A stretch of DNA of 64,000 bases from Camellia lanceoleosa (GCA_025200525.1 CM045758.1:169894101-169958100); one strand, 5' to 3'. Counted from the stretch's first letter, positions 1 to 12,390 are shown. A program made the numbers and translations. Notes: generated by a model not told the origin, from the sequence alone.

Positions 1-924
1 TATGATACTGATAATTATCCATTTGTGTCAGGCAATGATGAACCAAAAAGCAGACCCTGAAAACCCTAAATCATGGCCAAGATTTATACTGCGGGTTGAT
101 CGCTACATGTGTAATTACTTAACTTCTGGGAAAAGAACAAGACTTGCAGTCTTGAGTAGCTCTCTTAAAGTTTGGATTCTTTTGAAGGTATGTTCAATCC
201 AACTTATACATGTTGAATCATTTGAGTACCACTGTCGCCTTATTTTTCAGCAACCCACTTCAGAGAGTCAAATTAACAGTCCTTATGCCTTCGCACATTT
301 TATTTCCTTTCCTTAAACATGGGAATCACTTTACCAGTTCCTTTTGTGTAAAATATGAGAAAATTGATAACATATTATGGTATTGACCTTCATCCAATTC
401 ATATATATTTGTAACCACGAAAGAGATATAATCACAAAGAGGGAAGGATCATATATTAAATAAAGACACAGTGCAAACACCTACACATGGTTTCCACCAT
501 GCTTCCATAGGTGTAACTAATAAGTATGTGCATTTTCAGCTGTAACTCCATGGAATTCACATTGCTACCTAAGTTGATGTATACATCAGAGCATTATTTT
601 ATGTATGATGGTAGTTGGTTAGTATTTTGCAAGTGAAAATCCATGCACTGGCTTACAGTTGGGGTGTTGTTTTATGTGTTCAAGGTCATTAATTAACATT
701 CAATTGCATGCCATATGTTGTTTCAAGCTTTGGTTGTTGTTCAGGTTGCTAGAGGTTTTACGAGGGGTGCATTTGAGGTGAAACCATTGACTGATGAAAA
801 GGATTACAACAGTCAGCATCAACTTGCCATTTCCGTGTTACGACGAACAGAGGTTGGATCTTACACTCCCAGCAGAAAAGTAACTGTTTTTCCTATCAAA
901 AAATGGAAGACTGGGAGGAAATGA
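1..924 (+). CDS. Last two exons of an unidentified plant gene (partial)
   Basis: Two stretches in one compatible frame look like the 3' end of a gene whose start lies left of the window. The first exon runs in frame from about position 2 (or from a possible acceptor near 31) to 187 and ends AAG|GTATGT. An intron of 557 bp follows (188-744), with a pyrimidine-rich acceptor TTGTTGTTCAG. The last exon (745-924) reads VARGFTRGAFEVKPLTDEKD and ends at TGA 922-924. Both boundaries are phase 0. The encoded tail is basic (it ends KKWKTGRK) and contains WPRFILRVDRYMCNYL. I do not recognise the family and assign no function. The composition and clean splice sites are gene-like. The left limit is uncertain because the other frame meets a stop at position 58. 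Confidence 0.5.
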
Positions 925-2061
925 ACGTGCCGAGTTCAGCTGGCTTCATTCTTTTATCTGTACAGCACAGGTTGGCCTTTGCTTTCTCATGGCCAATTAG
1001 TTGAGGCGGGGTTATGCTATTTTTTGTTATAATTTCATTTTCTCCCATTTCTCGTAAAACCAAATAAAATTTGTATAAAATAGAAATGTTTTAACAGCCT
1101 TGATATGAAATATGGGGAAAATGGCTGTTGAAGAACATGATTGCTTTGAGAGATTTTGCCTATTTTTGGTTACTTTCTGCTAAACAAATCATCTTATATT
1201 TTATCAGCATGAAAAAATTACCCTATGATAAATTACATTTAGCATCCTGCATTTATATCAATATTTTATTTTGACCGAACCACTTTCAATGTGATACACT
1301 TTGTAATGTTATCATTCTAAACATTAGGCGTTAATGAAACTATTGAAAACTAGCATGTGAGCCACACGTGAATTTTATATTATTATTATTTTCTTAGGAT
1401 ACAATTAAAACTATACGGATCAAAGTGAGATTTGGTAATAGTGCATGCATGCTAATGGGAAGTTTCTAAATACACTCAACGAATTTCTCAGGTGCATCTA
1501 AATGCACTCAAAAATTCGTTGGCATCTCATTTCTCAAGACATTTCATCCCAATTTTTGTTTTGTTAACACCCCAATTAATACCAACCTTACTCCAGCTGC
1601 CCACCCTAGCCACATTCGCCATTGGCTCACCTTTGCCACCTCTTGGGTGGGTGGCAGGTGGCAAGGTTGGGTGGTGGCAATAGGTGGAGATAGGCTAGGG
1701 GTGGCAGTGGGAGTTGGAGAGGTTCGAATGGTGTGGAGAGGGGCTAGGATGTAGCAGTGGGAGTTGGAGAGGTTCGCAAGGGGCTAGGGTGTGGTGGCAG
1801 GAGTTGGAGAGCTTCGAAGGGGGCTGGTGCGTTGATAGCCAAAAGGAGAGGAAGGTGAATTGAATTTTAGAATTTTGTCCACTTGGTAATTTGACCATAT
1901 TAAAAGAAATGGGAAATGAGGTGTTGAATAAGTCATATGGGATGCATTAGAAGATGATTGATTATTCATATATGCTCCCAAAAAATTATCACGTGGCTTA
2001 TATGTCAATCTTCATTAGGCTCATTGATGGACAAAAATATGGCATTACAATTTAACTTAAA
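925..2061. other. Intergenic sequence with a short G-rich direct repeat
   Basis: No convincing gene. After the stop at 924 the sequence is AT-rich, as expected for a 3' UTR and intergenic DNA. At about 1690-1830 a G-rich unit containing GGGAGTTGGAGAGGTTCG occurs three times at spacings of roughly 40-50 bp. Short open frames here come from this simple composition and were not called. Confidence 0.6.
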
Positions 2062-2330
2062 GGGCATGTTTGATTGGGTGGATTAGAGCATGGGATTAGG
2101 ATTATTAATCCGTGGGCCCAATTATCCTACGTTTGTTTTAATATTTTGGTTTAGGATTATTAATCCAATGGATAATTAATCCAACAAATTTGTAAGATTA
2201 TTAGTAAATAGGGTAAGGGTGGGATTATTAATCCAATAGATATTAATCCAATTAGATAGTGAATGCTACACTAATTTAATAGGATTATTAATACTTCACT
2301 ATTAGTCTTGTGAATCAAACATGACCAAAA
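2062..2330. mobile_element. MITE with CATGTTTGATT terminal inverted repeats
   Basis: The left end reads GGGCATGTTTGATT (2062-2075). The right end is its inverse, AATCAAACATGACC (2313-2326), so a pair of about 14-bp inverted repeats bounds roughly 270 bp. The interior is built from repeats of the palindrome GGATTATTAATCC. There is no coding capacity. The structure is that of a miniature inverted-repeat element. The target duplication is not clear, so the superfamily is left open. It lies about 320 bp beyond the PAT10 stop codon. Confidence 0.6.
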
Positions 2331-2650
2331 GGTAAAGTTGACTGTTACAATAATGAATTCAGGGATCAAAATAAAAATTCGACAATAGTCAGGTATACTG
2401 AAACAATCAGAATGATTTGGGAGCACAGAAGTCAGAAATGTCCTGAATTTTAAGCACATGAAAAAACAGTTGGATCAAAAACCCTCTCAAGGACAAACCT
2501 ATGCAACCCACAAACAGTAGAAAATATTTTTGATGCCTTTTCAGATAAATGAATCAAACACATGGATACATACACTCCAATGAGAGGATCACAACAAACT
2601 ATAGGGACAAAAAAAATATGAAATGCTGATGGATAATACAACGAGGCAAA

Positions 2651-5600
2651 CTATACGCAACAGCAACGACAAGATAAAACATCCATGCACGTGTAAGGTT
2701 TTGACTTTGCTTCAATCTCCTGTGCTGTTGGCAGCGGCTCCAAACTGTATTTGCTGCTTCTTGGGCAGCAAAAGTTGTACAAATTTCTGCATGCTCCTTT
2801 ACTGAAAGGATACACTCTTTCAGGGATCCCCCTGCAGATTAATGCAAAAGCTTTAACCAAAATACGTCAAAAAACCTATACAAACACACATTAATCTACT
2901 CCATGTCCTTTCTCTTTGTATTTCCTTTACTACTAACCCAAGCTCATCTTGGACTCGTGGGGCTGAACGACGCATTCTAAAACTAAAGCACCTATACATA
3001 CATATTAACTTACTTCACGTCCTTTCTCTTTGTATTTCCTTTACTACTTATCGTGAAGCGTGAAGTTGAATGACACATTCTAAAACTAAAGCACGCATTA
3101 GAAAGTGCCTCGAAAGGTGTGTCACAAGTGCACAAGGCCGGCATGTTCACCAAAGCAACCATTTAGTCAAATTAGATGAGATTTGTTGAACAGATTGTCC
3201 TACAACCTTGCCATCTTTAGCAAATGAAAGGGGTTTGATCAAAGCGTGGATATTAGAAGCTGCTCACAATTAACAATTCGAGTCATACAATTCGATACGA
3301 GTTTCAACCAAAACGATTCGGTTCATATTGTTAAATCTTAAATTGAGTGAATTTCACGATTCAATTGCGTTTCACTACGATTCAGTTCTGTTTGTATAAT
3401 GTATGCAAGTGTCCTTTTTACAAAAATAAAAAAGAGAAATTAATTATATTGTCATACGTGGATTTATAGGTATATATATTTACCATTTACTTATATATTA
3501 TGCAAAGCAAAGTTAATCTTATAATTCACGATTCACTATTTTAGCAAAACTAAATTTGACAACAGTGGACTAAGATTTGTTCTTTACATTTTCCATTTTG
3601 GATCAAATTGGCTTATGGAATTGTTCTGGTATATTGTGATTTTTATTTCCAAGTTTTTTTTCTTAATGAGTAAATGCACGCATCATGATAATATGAGTTC
3701 TTAGTTCTTACCCTTATTTTAACAATGCAAATTGAAATCAAAATAAAAACTGACCTTAGATATGGGATGCGTCGTCGTCTTACAAGTTCATATGTAGTTT
3801 GATTTGTTAGCACAAGATAGCTGTCATAAAAATAAAAAAGGCATCAGAATTAGAGAAATTTGGTGGTTCCCCACTGAATTTGATGATTGCTTAATGAAAG
3901 CAACAAAATGTTCTTTCGAAAAACTATGGGGTTCCACCTCAATTAATTCCAGAAAAAAAAATTCATGAGAAAATAATACAACCACACAAACACAAACAAT
4001 TACACATGCACACAAAAGTGCTATATTTTCTTTTGTGAACAGATTCAATATTATCTATGAAGCACAGGTACGGGTACGAGTACTGGTACTGGTACGATAC
4101 GGGTACGTCGATACGATAAAATTCAGAAAAAATAGGGTACGGGTACGGCTTGGTACACTCGTAAAAAAATATTTATTTTTAATTTAGAGTAATGCAAAAA
4201 TTAATTAAATGGTTTAATTTGTTAAGGTCCAACCTATAATTAACATTTAATACCAAAAGGAAAACTATAAATCAAAATTAAATGTCAATATATTAAATAA
4301 CTTACAAACTATAGTTTAATTTTAAAATCATGTTAAGCATAAAACAAAAACTAAAAAAGAAATTTAATAAAATGAGTTTTATCTCTGTAGTAGAAGGAAA
4401 AAATTGTTTCAACTGAGGTACGGTATGGCTTGGATATGTACTAGGTACGTCTGGGTACGTCAAAAATTAAGAAGAAAAAATTTATGTACGTGTTTCATGT
4501 ACCCGGTACGTATGTAGAAGTACCATACGAGGTACGGTACGCTGGTTAATACCCGGTACGGGTACGACATGTTTTTCGAAGTACCCATGCTTCATAGAAT
4601 ATTATCATTTATTCAAGACAAACATTGCATGCATGAATATGGCAATACCATCCTCGTAAAATCAACTGAACTGACATAGCTACCTTTATCAAGAGTCCAC
4701 AAATTTATCATGCACAGAGACCAAAAATTCAGTAACACCAAACAATATGGAATTAAATACTTGTACATTCTGATTCCCATGGGTACAACAATTTGAAGCA
4801 AAATTTCACTAATGAATAACATTAAACCAAAATATGATGTCCAGGGGAAAAAGAGTTACAACCTCAAGGAAATGATAATACTTACCTATGGAAAAGGAGG
4901 AGGAGGACCAGAAAGATAAACCAAATTGACAAAGTAATCAACAGCAAGATCATGATTACATCTATCCACCTGAAAATAATCCATTTCAGAATCTAACCTT
5001 AGCTTTGGTTAAAAATGCAAATGACAAGAGGGTTTTAACAAGCTAAGATATCACAAAGATTGCCATAGTTCCTGCTGACCAAAAAAGTTCGCCATAATTG
5101 CAACACATTAGCTCCTTTTTTCTTTTTCTGTTTTTCCTTTTTTTTTTTTTTTTGTTGGGGGTATTTAACCAAAGCAACATGTTAAATTTTCTAAACTGAT
5201 ATAAAGGTCCTAGAAAGATGCATACCACGTCTTTGATATATTATTCTCTAGATATGTAATGTACAATATGCCAGTCCAAAGGCACAATGCTGTTTCCTCA
5301 CAAATGTACCACCTGAATATATATAAAGAAACAAGGAACATTATTGATCAGGAAATGGTTTAGAAAATGCAATTAAAAGTGCATGAAAACAAAAATGAGA
5401 GAGGGCATGTCTCCTGTTATTCTTTTTTTTTGTTGATTGGATTACAAAGTTCAAAGAGAACTGTCTCTGCAACATACTGAACACACTGAAATGTAGAACT
5501 CCACAATAATAATAGACATCAAAACATAACTATGATAGTGGCAATTAAGATAAGTAAGTTCTGTAACTTTTAGATAAGTTATCTAGTTGTGCCACCAGAT

Positions 5601-8600
5601 AAGAGCCTCCCTTTCATTTGGAAGTAGTTATCAAACAAGGAACTGTAAAAGAAAAATTAGGGTATGAAATAATTATTTTTTAAGCAAGTATTTTTCAAAT
5701 AATTTGAAGCATCCAATTCCAACCATATTGTTCTGTACTGGAAAATGATAACTCCATCCATACATGTACGCACACACACATTAGAATCAACCAGATACCT
5801 ACTTCCAGTAAACATACTAATGTGACACCGTAAATGATAAGCACAAAATGATACTTCAATTAATTCAATAATAATGAAGCAGAAAGAGAATCGAATTCAA
5901 ACCATGTGTTACTTCATCCACAAAAGTAAAACTGAACTTTAGGGGGCAAAAATTTACGATTAACAAAAGACTCTTCATGAGCAAAACTAACCTTTTTTGT
6001 GGGTACATAAATAAGAGAAACAAACAGTGAAATTATGTCTCATCAACTCAGCCCCGACCACCGCCCAAAAAAATATCAAATGAACAATTTAATAATTGTT
6101 GACTCCAATTTTCAGTATGCATCAACTGATACTTTTTTGGATTTGCAAACATCATTTTATATTGATAAATTACTTCCCAGAGGGCATGCTAATGTATTGG
6201 GCTTACCAAATGTTCTGACCCAAAAAAAAAGCCTGTGGATTCTAAGACAATAATTCATGGCTTATAACTAAACTTTTTCCACCATATATATATGTTATAT
6301 ATTTTGAAGTAAAGTATCAATGTAATATAAGCAAACAGAAACTAACTATTTTCCATTTTCTGACCTAAAAGATGGGTAAGATTGTGTAAGCTGAGAATAT
6401 AGCACTAAGGCTTCCCCACAGCAACATGGGGTAATCACGACTCTATCTCAAACATTGAGCAAGTAAGTACAAGCACTTCACTACCCAACCACCTGCTGGT
6501 GGTGGTTAGAGAGAGCAATTAACGGTAAGCAATAAATAATAAACAACATGCTAAAAGGATGTACACTTACCAAAATCGACAATGGTTGCCTTGGCCTATG
6601 CATGTCCCAAGCCAAACACAATGATGATCAAACTCAATAACACATTTGTCACAATCATGGCAATGCTTCGTTCGTGGGGGCTACAGACGACGGATGCAGA
6701 ATTAACAATGACCAGAAGTAATTCAAATGTTAGCAAACTGTCATAACAGCTTCAAAGGAATTTGTAGAAGCACGCGCATAATTATACTTAAGACGTTAAG
6801 TAACTTTATGCATCTATCATTAAATGGAAAAACCATGCATAAGTCATCTCTCAAGACCGTCATTAACTAATTTATATTTTGGCCTCGTAAATTAATTTTC
6901 CTAACAATATCAGATTGTATCAAAACTCCACAAAACGACAAAGATATTAATGGGTCCAAATCGATTGCGATAAATTGGATCAAATTTTGCAATTTTTTTC
7001 TCTTGCAGTGACAGTATGTTCTTATTAATAATGTTACAATTTATGTGTTAATTAGCATTGATCACCACCCAAATGCATAACGTGTGACCCATGAAGTGGT
7101 CTCTGTAGAGTTATTTCTCATTCCCCAGTTTTTCTAGTCTGTTAACAAGGTGTTTCTTTTGCTTTGTTTCTTCAAAAATAACGTGCATGCTTGCCAATAG
7201 GCAACAGATACTGAAAAAGCATACCTCTCATTCTCTCACAATGCCATGAAAGAAAGAAAGAAAGAAAATTGGTCTTAGATCATACAGTTTTCCCCTTTTT
7301 CCCCTCATGTTGAAATGATACTGTAACAATCTTCATTGGTGACATTGATTATGCATTTCAGAGATTAATTAATAATAGCAGATTCAGGTGTCATAAATGA
7401 AATAAGGCTACAAACTTGAGAAACCTACCTGCACAATATTACAGTAGGTGCAAGTCCAAGATCTGCAAAAACCAAAAGGAAGTTTAGTCATTCAAAACTA
7501 CATTTAACTGTAGCCTGATTATGAGAACTTTTGTTCATATGAATTTATTGTAAACAAAAAAGATGACACTTCTTTAAAATTCATATCAATTTGATTAATT
7601 TGCACTCAAAATAGTGTTAGTTTACTACAATATTGCACAACATGATTTCAAATACTATCATTCAACCTAAAGGTGAAAAGAGTGTGGGGCATGGGAGGGC
7701 GAGGAGAAAGAATATAAGACAGCATTTTTTCGATCTGACAATAACACAAAATTTCAACTGTTCAACACTCAATTTGGTTAATTACTATGTTAACATGGTC
7801 GAACTAGATTTATCAGATAGCCAACAGAATAGTGTTCCAAGTTGATTGCAAAATGAGTTGACAAGTAATTACTTTTCTAATTTTATCAATAACATTTGGT
7901 CAAGTAACTGCTGTACATCAAATAAACCAAGTACTTTATTAGTGAGAGATATTCCATTTCATATATATACTATATTGATTGACTAATTAAACAAGTGTTC
8001 TATGTCATACAAAGCACTACATTGATGGGATAATTACCATTAAAACAAACTCACTCCACGTAACCTAATACAAAACACAATATCTCACCAATATAAAGTT
8101 TCACTACCATGTTTACTTTCACATCAACTCAACTCATTCACCAAGAAACCCCCTTGGTTCTCTCTCCATTTCATATTGAGATTTACATCCTACATGGATT
8201 TATATACCTCCCCTATATTTTTTCCATGATCTCCATCCTCTGCCTCAAATCCACGTATATATATTTTTTTGGTAAGTAAGAAGAATTTTATAAAAAGGGC
8301 ACCAAGGGGATGCTACAGAGATGAAGGTTGAACAAATTACAAAGCTAAATCAACAAAATCTAGAAATTGAACCAAGTTGGGAGTAACTCCCCCATCCCCA
8401 GGAGATCCAACTAAAGAAAAAGGCTACAAAATTGCTCTAAGCCCATAACCTCAAGGGGTTGGTCTAGTGGTCAAGGCCAGAGGCCTAGGGGTATGCTCCC
8501 TTCAAGGTCTCAAGTTCAAAACCTCCTAGATGCAAACAATTTTTTGGGGCCAGTCCATACAAGGCAAACCCCTGGCTTTAATTGGGACCTCCGCAAGTGG

Positions 8601-10086
8601 TCGGTGGAATTGATCCCTCAGATTAGTCGGTCCAATCAACGCTAGCTTCTCTTTTTAGTTAAAAGCCAGATGAAGCTATATATGCATATTCTGCAATTCT
8701 TGTCTAGAGAGTCAAAAGTGTAGCATATACAATATTTTTCCTACAATTCTAACCCCAAATAAGACTTCATTGGGTTCCACCAAAATATTTTCACATCCCC
8801 CATTTCCTAATATCTTCTACAAACAACCTTCTTCAGCATGAAATACCAAAATTTTTTGATAAGGAGAACACATTTTTTTTTATGTTTGGCCTCACATAAA
8901 AGTGGGATTCTCAAAAGATTGGAGGAGCTGAGACACCTCTGACCAACCCTCCCTCCACCCCTGCATCTCACACAACAACAAATTTAAATTTTTGAGTAAG
9001 CTTGGAAAAATACTATCCTTCTCCCTTTCTGTCAGTATCCATCCTCTAGTTTTTAAAATAGTATTCCATCATTCCATGAGCTTGAATTGAAATCAGTCAT
9101 AATACAAACTACTGGTTTATTCTGTGATGCTAATGTCAGTTGACCTGTAGACATGATTTCATGTACAAGGTAAAGATACATAAGCACAAAAAATGTACAA
9201 GTCCTACCTTACAGATGATCCAGGCGGGTACATCTCCATCACCACCTTTGTCCAAGTTGTTGCATTACTTCCTAAAAGATTTCTTCCCAACTGATTCCCA
9301 CCCACTGTTACAGCTACGCTGCCATTTTTACTTGAAGCAGGTTGTCTTTACTTGATCATTTAAAAATTAAGAGAAGTAAAACAATATGGCAATTAAATAA
9401 CAACGGAGTTCAAATAATGCGATCTTCCCCAATCTCATATATTCAATTAAGGAAACTAAAATGAATCTACTGCAGACCTTTTAATTTTAATTTTTATTTT
9501 TATTTTTCCAGATGATTTCTTCTTAGTAATGATAAATGAAATGAAAATGGAAACTAGTGCTTACTTTGAGGTCAATAATGTCTTTCTTAATAAGGCATCT
9601 GTCTCATTAGCAGCCCTCATTGCATCAAGAACATAGCTAACAATAAAAAATTGAAAAAAACAAAGCAATCATATTAGATAGAAAATGACAATATTTTGAG
9701 TTATTTACATCAAGACCCCTCAACTATCAAGGAATATCACTTTACCCACCTCTTCTATGAACTCGTACACTTTGACCCCTTAAACTATAAAATTGTATCA
9801 CTTTCACCCCCTCCAAATGGGGTGTATTTGCACAATTTTTATAGTTGGGGGAGGCAATATGTATGGATTCATAAATGAGTGGGTGAAGTGATATTCAATG
9901 ATACTTGAGCAGGTTTTGGTGTAATTAACCCTAATATTTTCATGTGCTGTAAGCACTTCTAGACTGAAAATGTTTGCAATAATAGTATAATTGCAATTCA
10001 TTGACATTTACCCAGGAGAGGAAGAAGAGGTCAAGAAATATTGAGCCAATGTAGCAACAAACAACAATAAATATATTGCTGTGTAC

Positions 10087-10122
<36 letters not shown>

Positions 10123-11311
10123 ACATTAAGAATTAAAAACAATTCAAACCAGTCAGTCATCAAGAGAGGATTTGTGCACATAACTAAGATGTTCAATAAA
10201 GTGAAAATTGTTTTTCCCAAGTCTTTATCGTAGTCGTGGAAGATGTTCAGAATCATGTCTGAAGGCTTACACATCAAATGGGACTCATGTTAGCCAAGTT
10301 CAACAGATTGATTATCAAAAACCTTGCCATGCTTCTGCACTGGCATATATTTTAGCATATGAATCTTGTATAATATGACAATTTTGGATGCATCAGTACA
10401 ACACAAAAAAATTAAGGAAGATAAAAAAGGGATCATAAAAATAAGTAGTCAGATCTCAGCTGAATTCAAAAAACTCACATCAAAGTTTCCTGTATAACCT
10501 TACAATCTAGGAAAACCTTCTTTAATTTCATAGTTCATCTTAAAAACATGAGGCTTTAGCTGTAATAGTCCATGAAAAAAAGTAAATTTGCTGTGCTTGA
10601 ATTGTATATAGATTTTAATAACATTTGGACATTTTTCCCAACTTGTAAGTTCCCACTTCAATTACCCAAATTCAGTCCATTTGCCAACATAACGAAACAC
10701 AAATGACGCTTATTCACTTCCAACTGAGTTATGAGCTCATTATACTAACATTTTATCTTCCATAAAACAAATTAAACAATCAAATTTTGAATGGTAAACA
10801 CAGCTCAAAATTAAATAAACACACAAATGTTGGATTGAAAATTTACGTTCTTGGAGCATAGCAATCACAAACTCATTATCAATTAATCAAAGTTAGTGAA
10901 GCCACACGCTATGCTAGACCCAGTTTCGGTACAGGATTTTGCCTCCCCAAATCCCAAAAGATGCAAAATTTTAGGTTAAAAAGAAAATAGAGGGAGGGAG
11001 GGAGGGAGGAAGGGAGTGAATGAATACCATGGTTCTCGCTTAGTTTTGTCTGTCAAATCCTTATCGAAAATGAAGGGAATGCCGACATAGATCAGATGTA
11101 GCAACACCAACGCCAATTTCAAACACAGAGAAGATCTCCGAGCTAGAAACCCACAAACCAAAAACATCAAATTGCAGATACAAAAGTATACATCTTGATG
11201 AATGAATGAATAAACAAAGAGTGAAATACCGGGATCGGAGAGACAGGGGAAAAAGTGGAAGCATCGGTCGGAAGCGCAATTCCATGTGACGCGTGTACCC
11301 GCCATTGTCAT
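2651..11311 (-). CDS. PAT10: DHHC protein S-acyltransferase, PAT10 type, 11 exons
   Basis: Integral membrane palmitoyltransferase that transfers palmitate from acyl-CoA to protein cysteines through a thioester on the DHHC cysteine. Arabidopsis PAT10 acts at Golgi and tonoplast and is needed for vacuolar CBL2/CBL3 targeting and salt tolerance (family knowledge). Exons on the minus strand: 11311-11230, 11142-11028, 10086-10012, 9636-9565, 9345-9208, 7462-7429, 6680-6571, 5312-5226, 4969-4886, 3820-3755, 2831-2651. All introns are GT-AG and phases match, giving 1044 nt or 347 residues. An in-frame ATG two codons downstream is equally possible as the start. Seen: WNCASDRC N-terminus; hydrophobic segments near residues 40-60, 70-88, 215-235 and 240-262; Cys-rich domain from [10 protein letters not shown] to DHHC (about 190-193); a TTxE motif as [10 protein letters not shown] (about 274); Cys-rich tail CRCCC. 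The frame is intact throughout. The length matches the roughly 340-residue Arabidopsis protein. Introns carry several transposon insertions. Confidence 0.93.
2874..3101. repeat. Two diverged direct copies of a 114-bp unit in PAT10 intron 10
   Basis: The phrase GTCCTTTCTCTTTGTATTTC recurs at 2905 and 3019, 114 bp apart. The surrounding sequence matches for most of the unit, including ATTCTAAAACTAAAGCAC at both unit ends. It lies just upstream, in gene orientation, of the last PAT10 exon and is noncoding. Confidence 0.6.
4055..4597. mobile_element. hAT-type MITE rich in GGTACG, in PAT10 intron 9
   Basis: The left end CTATGAAGCAC (4055) and right end GCTTCATAG (ending 4597) are inverted repeats. 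They are flanked by a perfect 8-bp direct repeat AATATTAT (4047-4054 and 4598-4605), the target duplication size of hAT elements. The subterminal parts are made of GGTACG/CGTACC motifs in opposite orientations, for example GGTACGGGTACG near 4068 and CCCGGTACGGGTACG near 4553. The middle is AT-rich without an ORF. The element is 543 bp and lies in the intron between exons 9 and 10. Confidence 0.88.
8262..8900 (-). mobile_element. Possible 3' end of a LINE, minus strand, in PAT10 intron 5
   Basis: A T-run followed by GGTAAGTAAGAAGAATTTTATAAAAAGG (8265 onward) looks, on the minus strand, like the 3' tail of a plant non-LTR retrotransposon ending in poly(A). The sequence to the right is unlike the flanking intron and contains the SINE described separately. 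The right limit is a guess and no RT motif was found. Confidence 0.35.
8447..8660 (+). mobile_element. tRNA-derived SINE with A and B boxes
   Basis: TGGTCTAGTGG at 8461-8471 is a perfect internal pol III A box (TRGYNNAGTGG). AAGTTCAAAACCTC at 8512-8525 is a good match to the B box, about 40 bp downstream, the spacing seen in tRNA-derived SINEs. The body continues to a T-rich end near 8655 (CTCTTTTTAGTT). The ends and target duplication are not certain. It sits in PAT10 intron 5 inside LINE-like sequence. Confidence 0.6.
9699..9932. mobile_element. Foldback (Mutator-like) MITE in PAT10 intron 3
   Basis: The element is almost wholly palindromic. The left arm contains AATATCACTTTACCCAC and ACTATAAAATTGTATCA. 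The right arm contains the inverses GTGGGTGAAGTGATATT and ACAATTTTTATAGT, giving arms of about 105 bp around an AAATGGGG centre. Flanks AATATTTTG (9690-9698) and AATATTTTC (9933-9941) agree at 8 of 9 positions, consistent with a 9-bp Mutator-type target duplication. No ORF. The transcript would form a long hairpin. Confidence 0.78.
10089..10119. repeat. (GA)n microsatellite at a PAT10 splice acceptor
   Basis: About 15 GA dinucleotides lie directly upstream, in minus-strand sense, of the exon 3 acceptor at 10087-10088. On the coding strand this is a CT-rich tract that doubles as the polypyrimidine tract. Confidence 0.85.
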
Positions 11312-11577
11312 CGACCTAACTTGGAACCGTAAAACACTTGCTGCATCTCACAATTTCGAAGCAAAATGTTTTCAAAAACGCGAGACACTGTGTTGTTTTC
11401 TGATACTGTAGAAGAAGAAGAAGAGCTGTGAGCAAAACCCGCACTACAGAAAGCTCTAGAGAACGGAATAGTGAGACAGAGAGAAGCAATTCACTTCTGC
11501 TCCACGGAATCTCGTTATCGAATTCTTCACAACACCTGAACAGTTTTTGGTTTAGGAAAATGCTTGAGGATCCTTAA
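11312..11577 (-). promoter_or_regulatory. PAT10 upstream region
   Basis: 266 bp between the PAT10 start codon and the Tourist-type MITE. A transcription start is expected here, but I see no decisive TATA box. A short GAAGAAGAAGAAGAG tract at about 11411 reads CTTCTTC on the coding strand, a common plant 5' UTR element. Confidence 0.35.
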
Positions 11578-11797
11578 GGCCTTGTTTGGCGAAGGCTAAA
11601 ATTGAGCTTTTTAGGTTAAAATTCACAAAAAAACAAAATAGATTAAAATAGTTAATAAGACAAAATATTACATTAAATCTATAATTATTTCACTTTTTTT
11701 TTTACAAACATCGCATCCAATTATAAAAAAAATTCAATTATCTTCACAAATACAAAAATTTTAGCCTACTAAAATAGCCAACTTCCCAAACAAGACC
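11578..11797. mobile_element. Tourist/PIF-type MITE upstream of PAT10
   Basis: The left terminus GGCCTTGTTTGG and the inverse of the right terminus, GGTCTTGTTTGGGAAG, form inverted repeats. Both ends are flanked by TAA (11575-11577 and 11798-11800), the 3-bp duplication typical of PIF/Harbinger. The 220-bp interior is AT-rich and noncoding. The motif GGCTAAAAT inside both ends recurs in the other MITEs of this family in the window. Confidence 0.85.
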
Positions 11798-11800
11798 TAA

Positions 11801-12298
11801 AAATAAAAATAAAAACATCTCCAATTCAAACTACAATAATGACAGTACAATTTATTGGAAATTATAATTCAAAAAAAAAAAAAAAAGAATTCAAAAGTAT
11901 CACTCATTTTAAAAAATTAATTTTCTTCCATTTATTTAAATTATTTTTATCTAATAAATTATATGTAAAAATTACACTAGACAGTCTATCACACTCTTTT
12001 TTTAAGCTATTTTTCTTGGAATATAAAAGTTACAAACAATTCAAATAAGTTACACTAAACAATATCAATTTAATGTGACTTTGAATTACAAATTATCAGA
12101 ATTTTACTAGAAAAATACATAATATTTATAACAAAAATGCATAACATATATCATAAAAATGCATAACAAAATAAATTTGTATTTGTTACACTCAATTATC
12201 CTGCCATTGTACATAAATATAAAGATTCAAATTATGAAATTATAACATTTGTCATAGTGTTTGTGAGTTCAAATTATATCCAATTATAACGAACAGTC
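11801..12298. other. AT-rich intergenic sequence, no gene seen
   Basis: Very AT-rich sequence between the MITE and the Harbinger element. It contains a 17-A run (about 11870) and two copies of a phrase like AAAAATGCATAACA (about 12125-12165). No coding signal. Confidence 0.6.
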
Positions 12299-12329
12299 TC
12301 AGCGTGTGTTTGGGAAGCAAAAACGGGGC

Positions 12330-12390
12330 TGATTTAGCCACGTAGCGACAAAATAGGCTAAATCAGCCACGTCGCGACAAAAAGGCGTTT
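12330..12390. repeat. Harbinger left subterminal direct repeat
   Basis: GATTTAGCCACGTAGCGAC and AAATCAGCCACGTCGCGAC follow each other about 31 bp apart, each then ACAAAA. Subterminal repeats are the usual binding sites of the Harbinger Myb-like protein. That role is an inference here. Confidence 0.6.

Noticed and set aside
3262..3560. MITE suggested by CGATTCACGATTCA-like motifs
   Set aside because: Related motifs occur in both orientations but no definite termini or duplication could be fixed.
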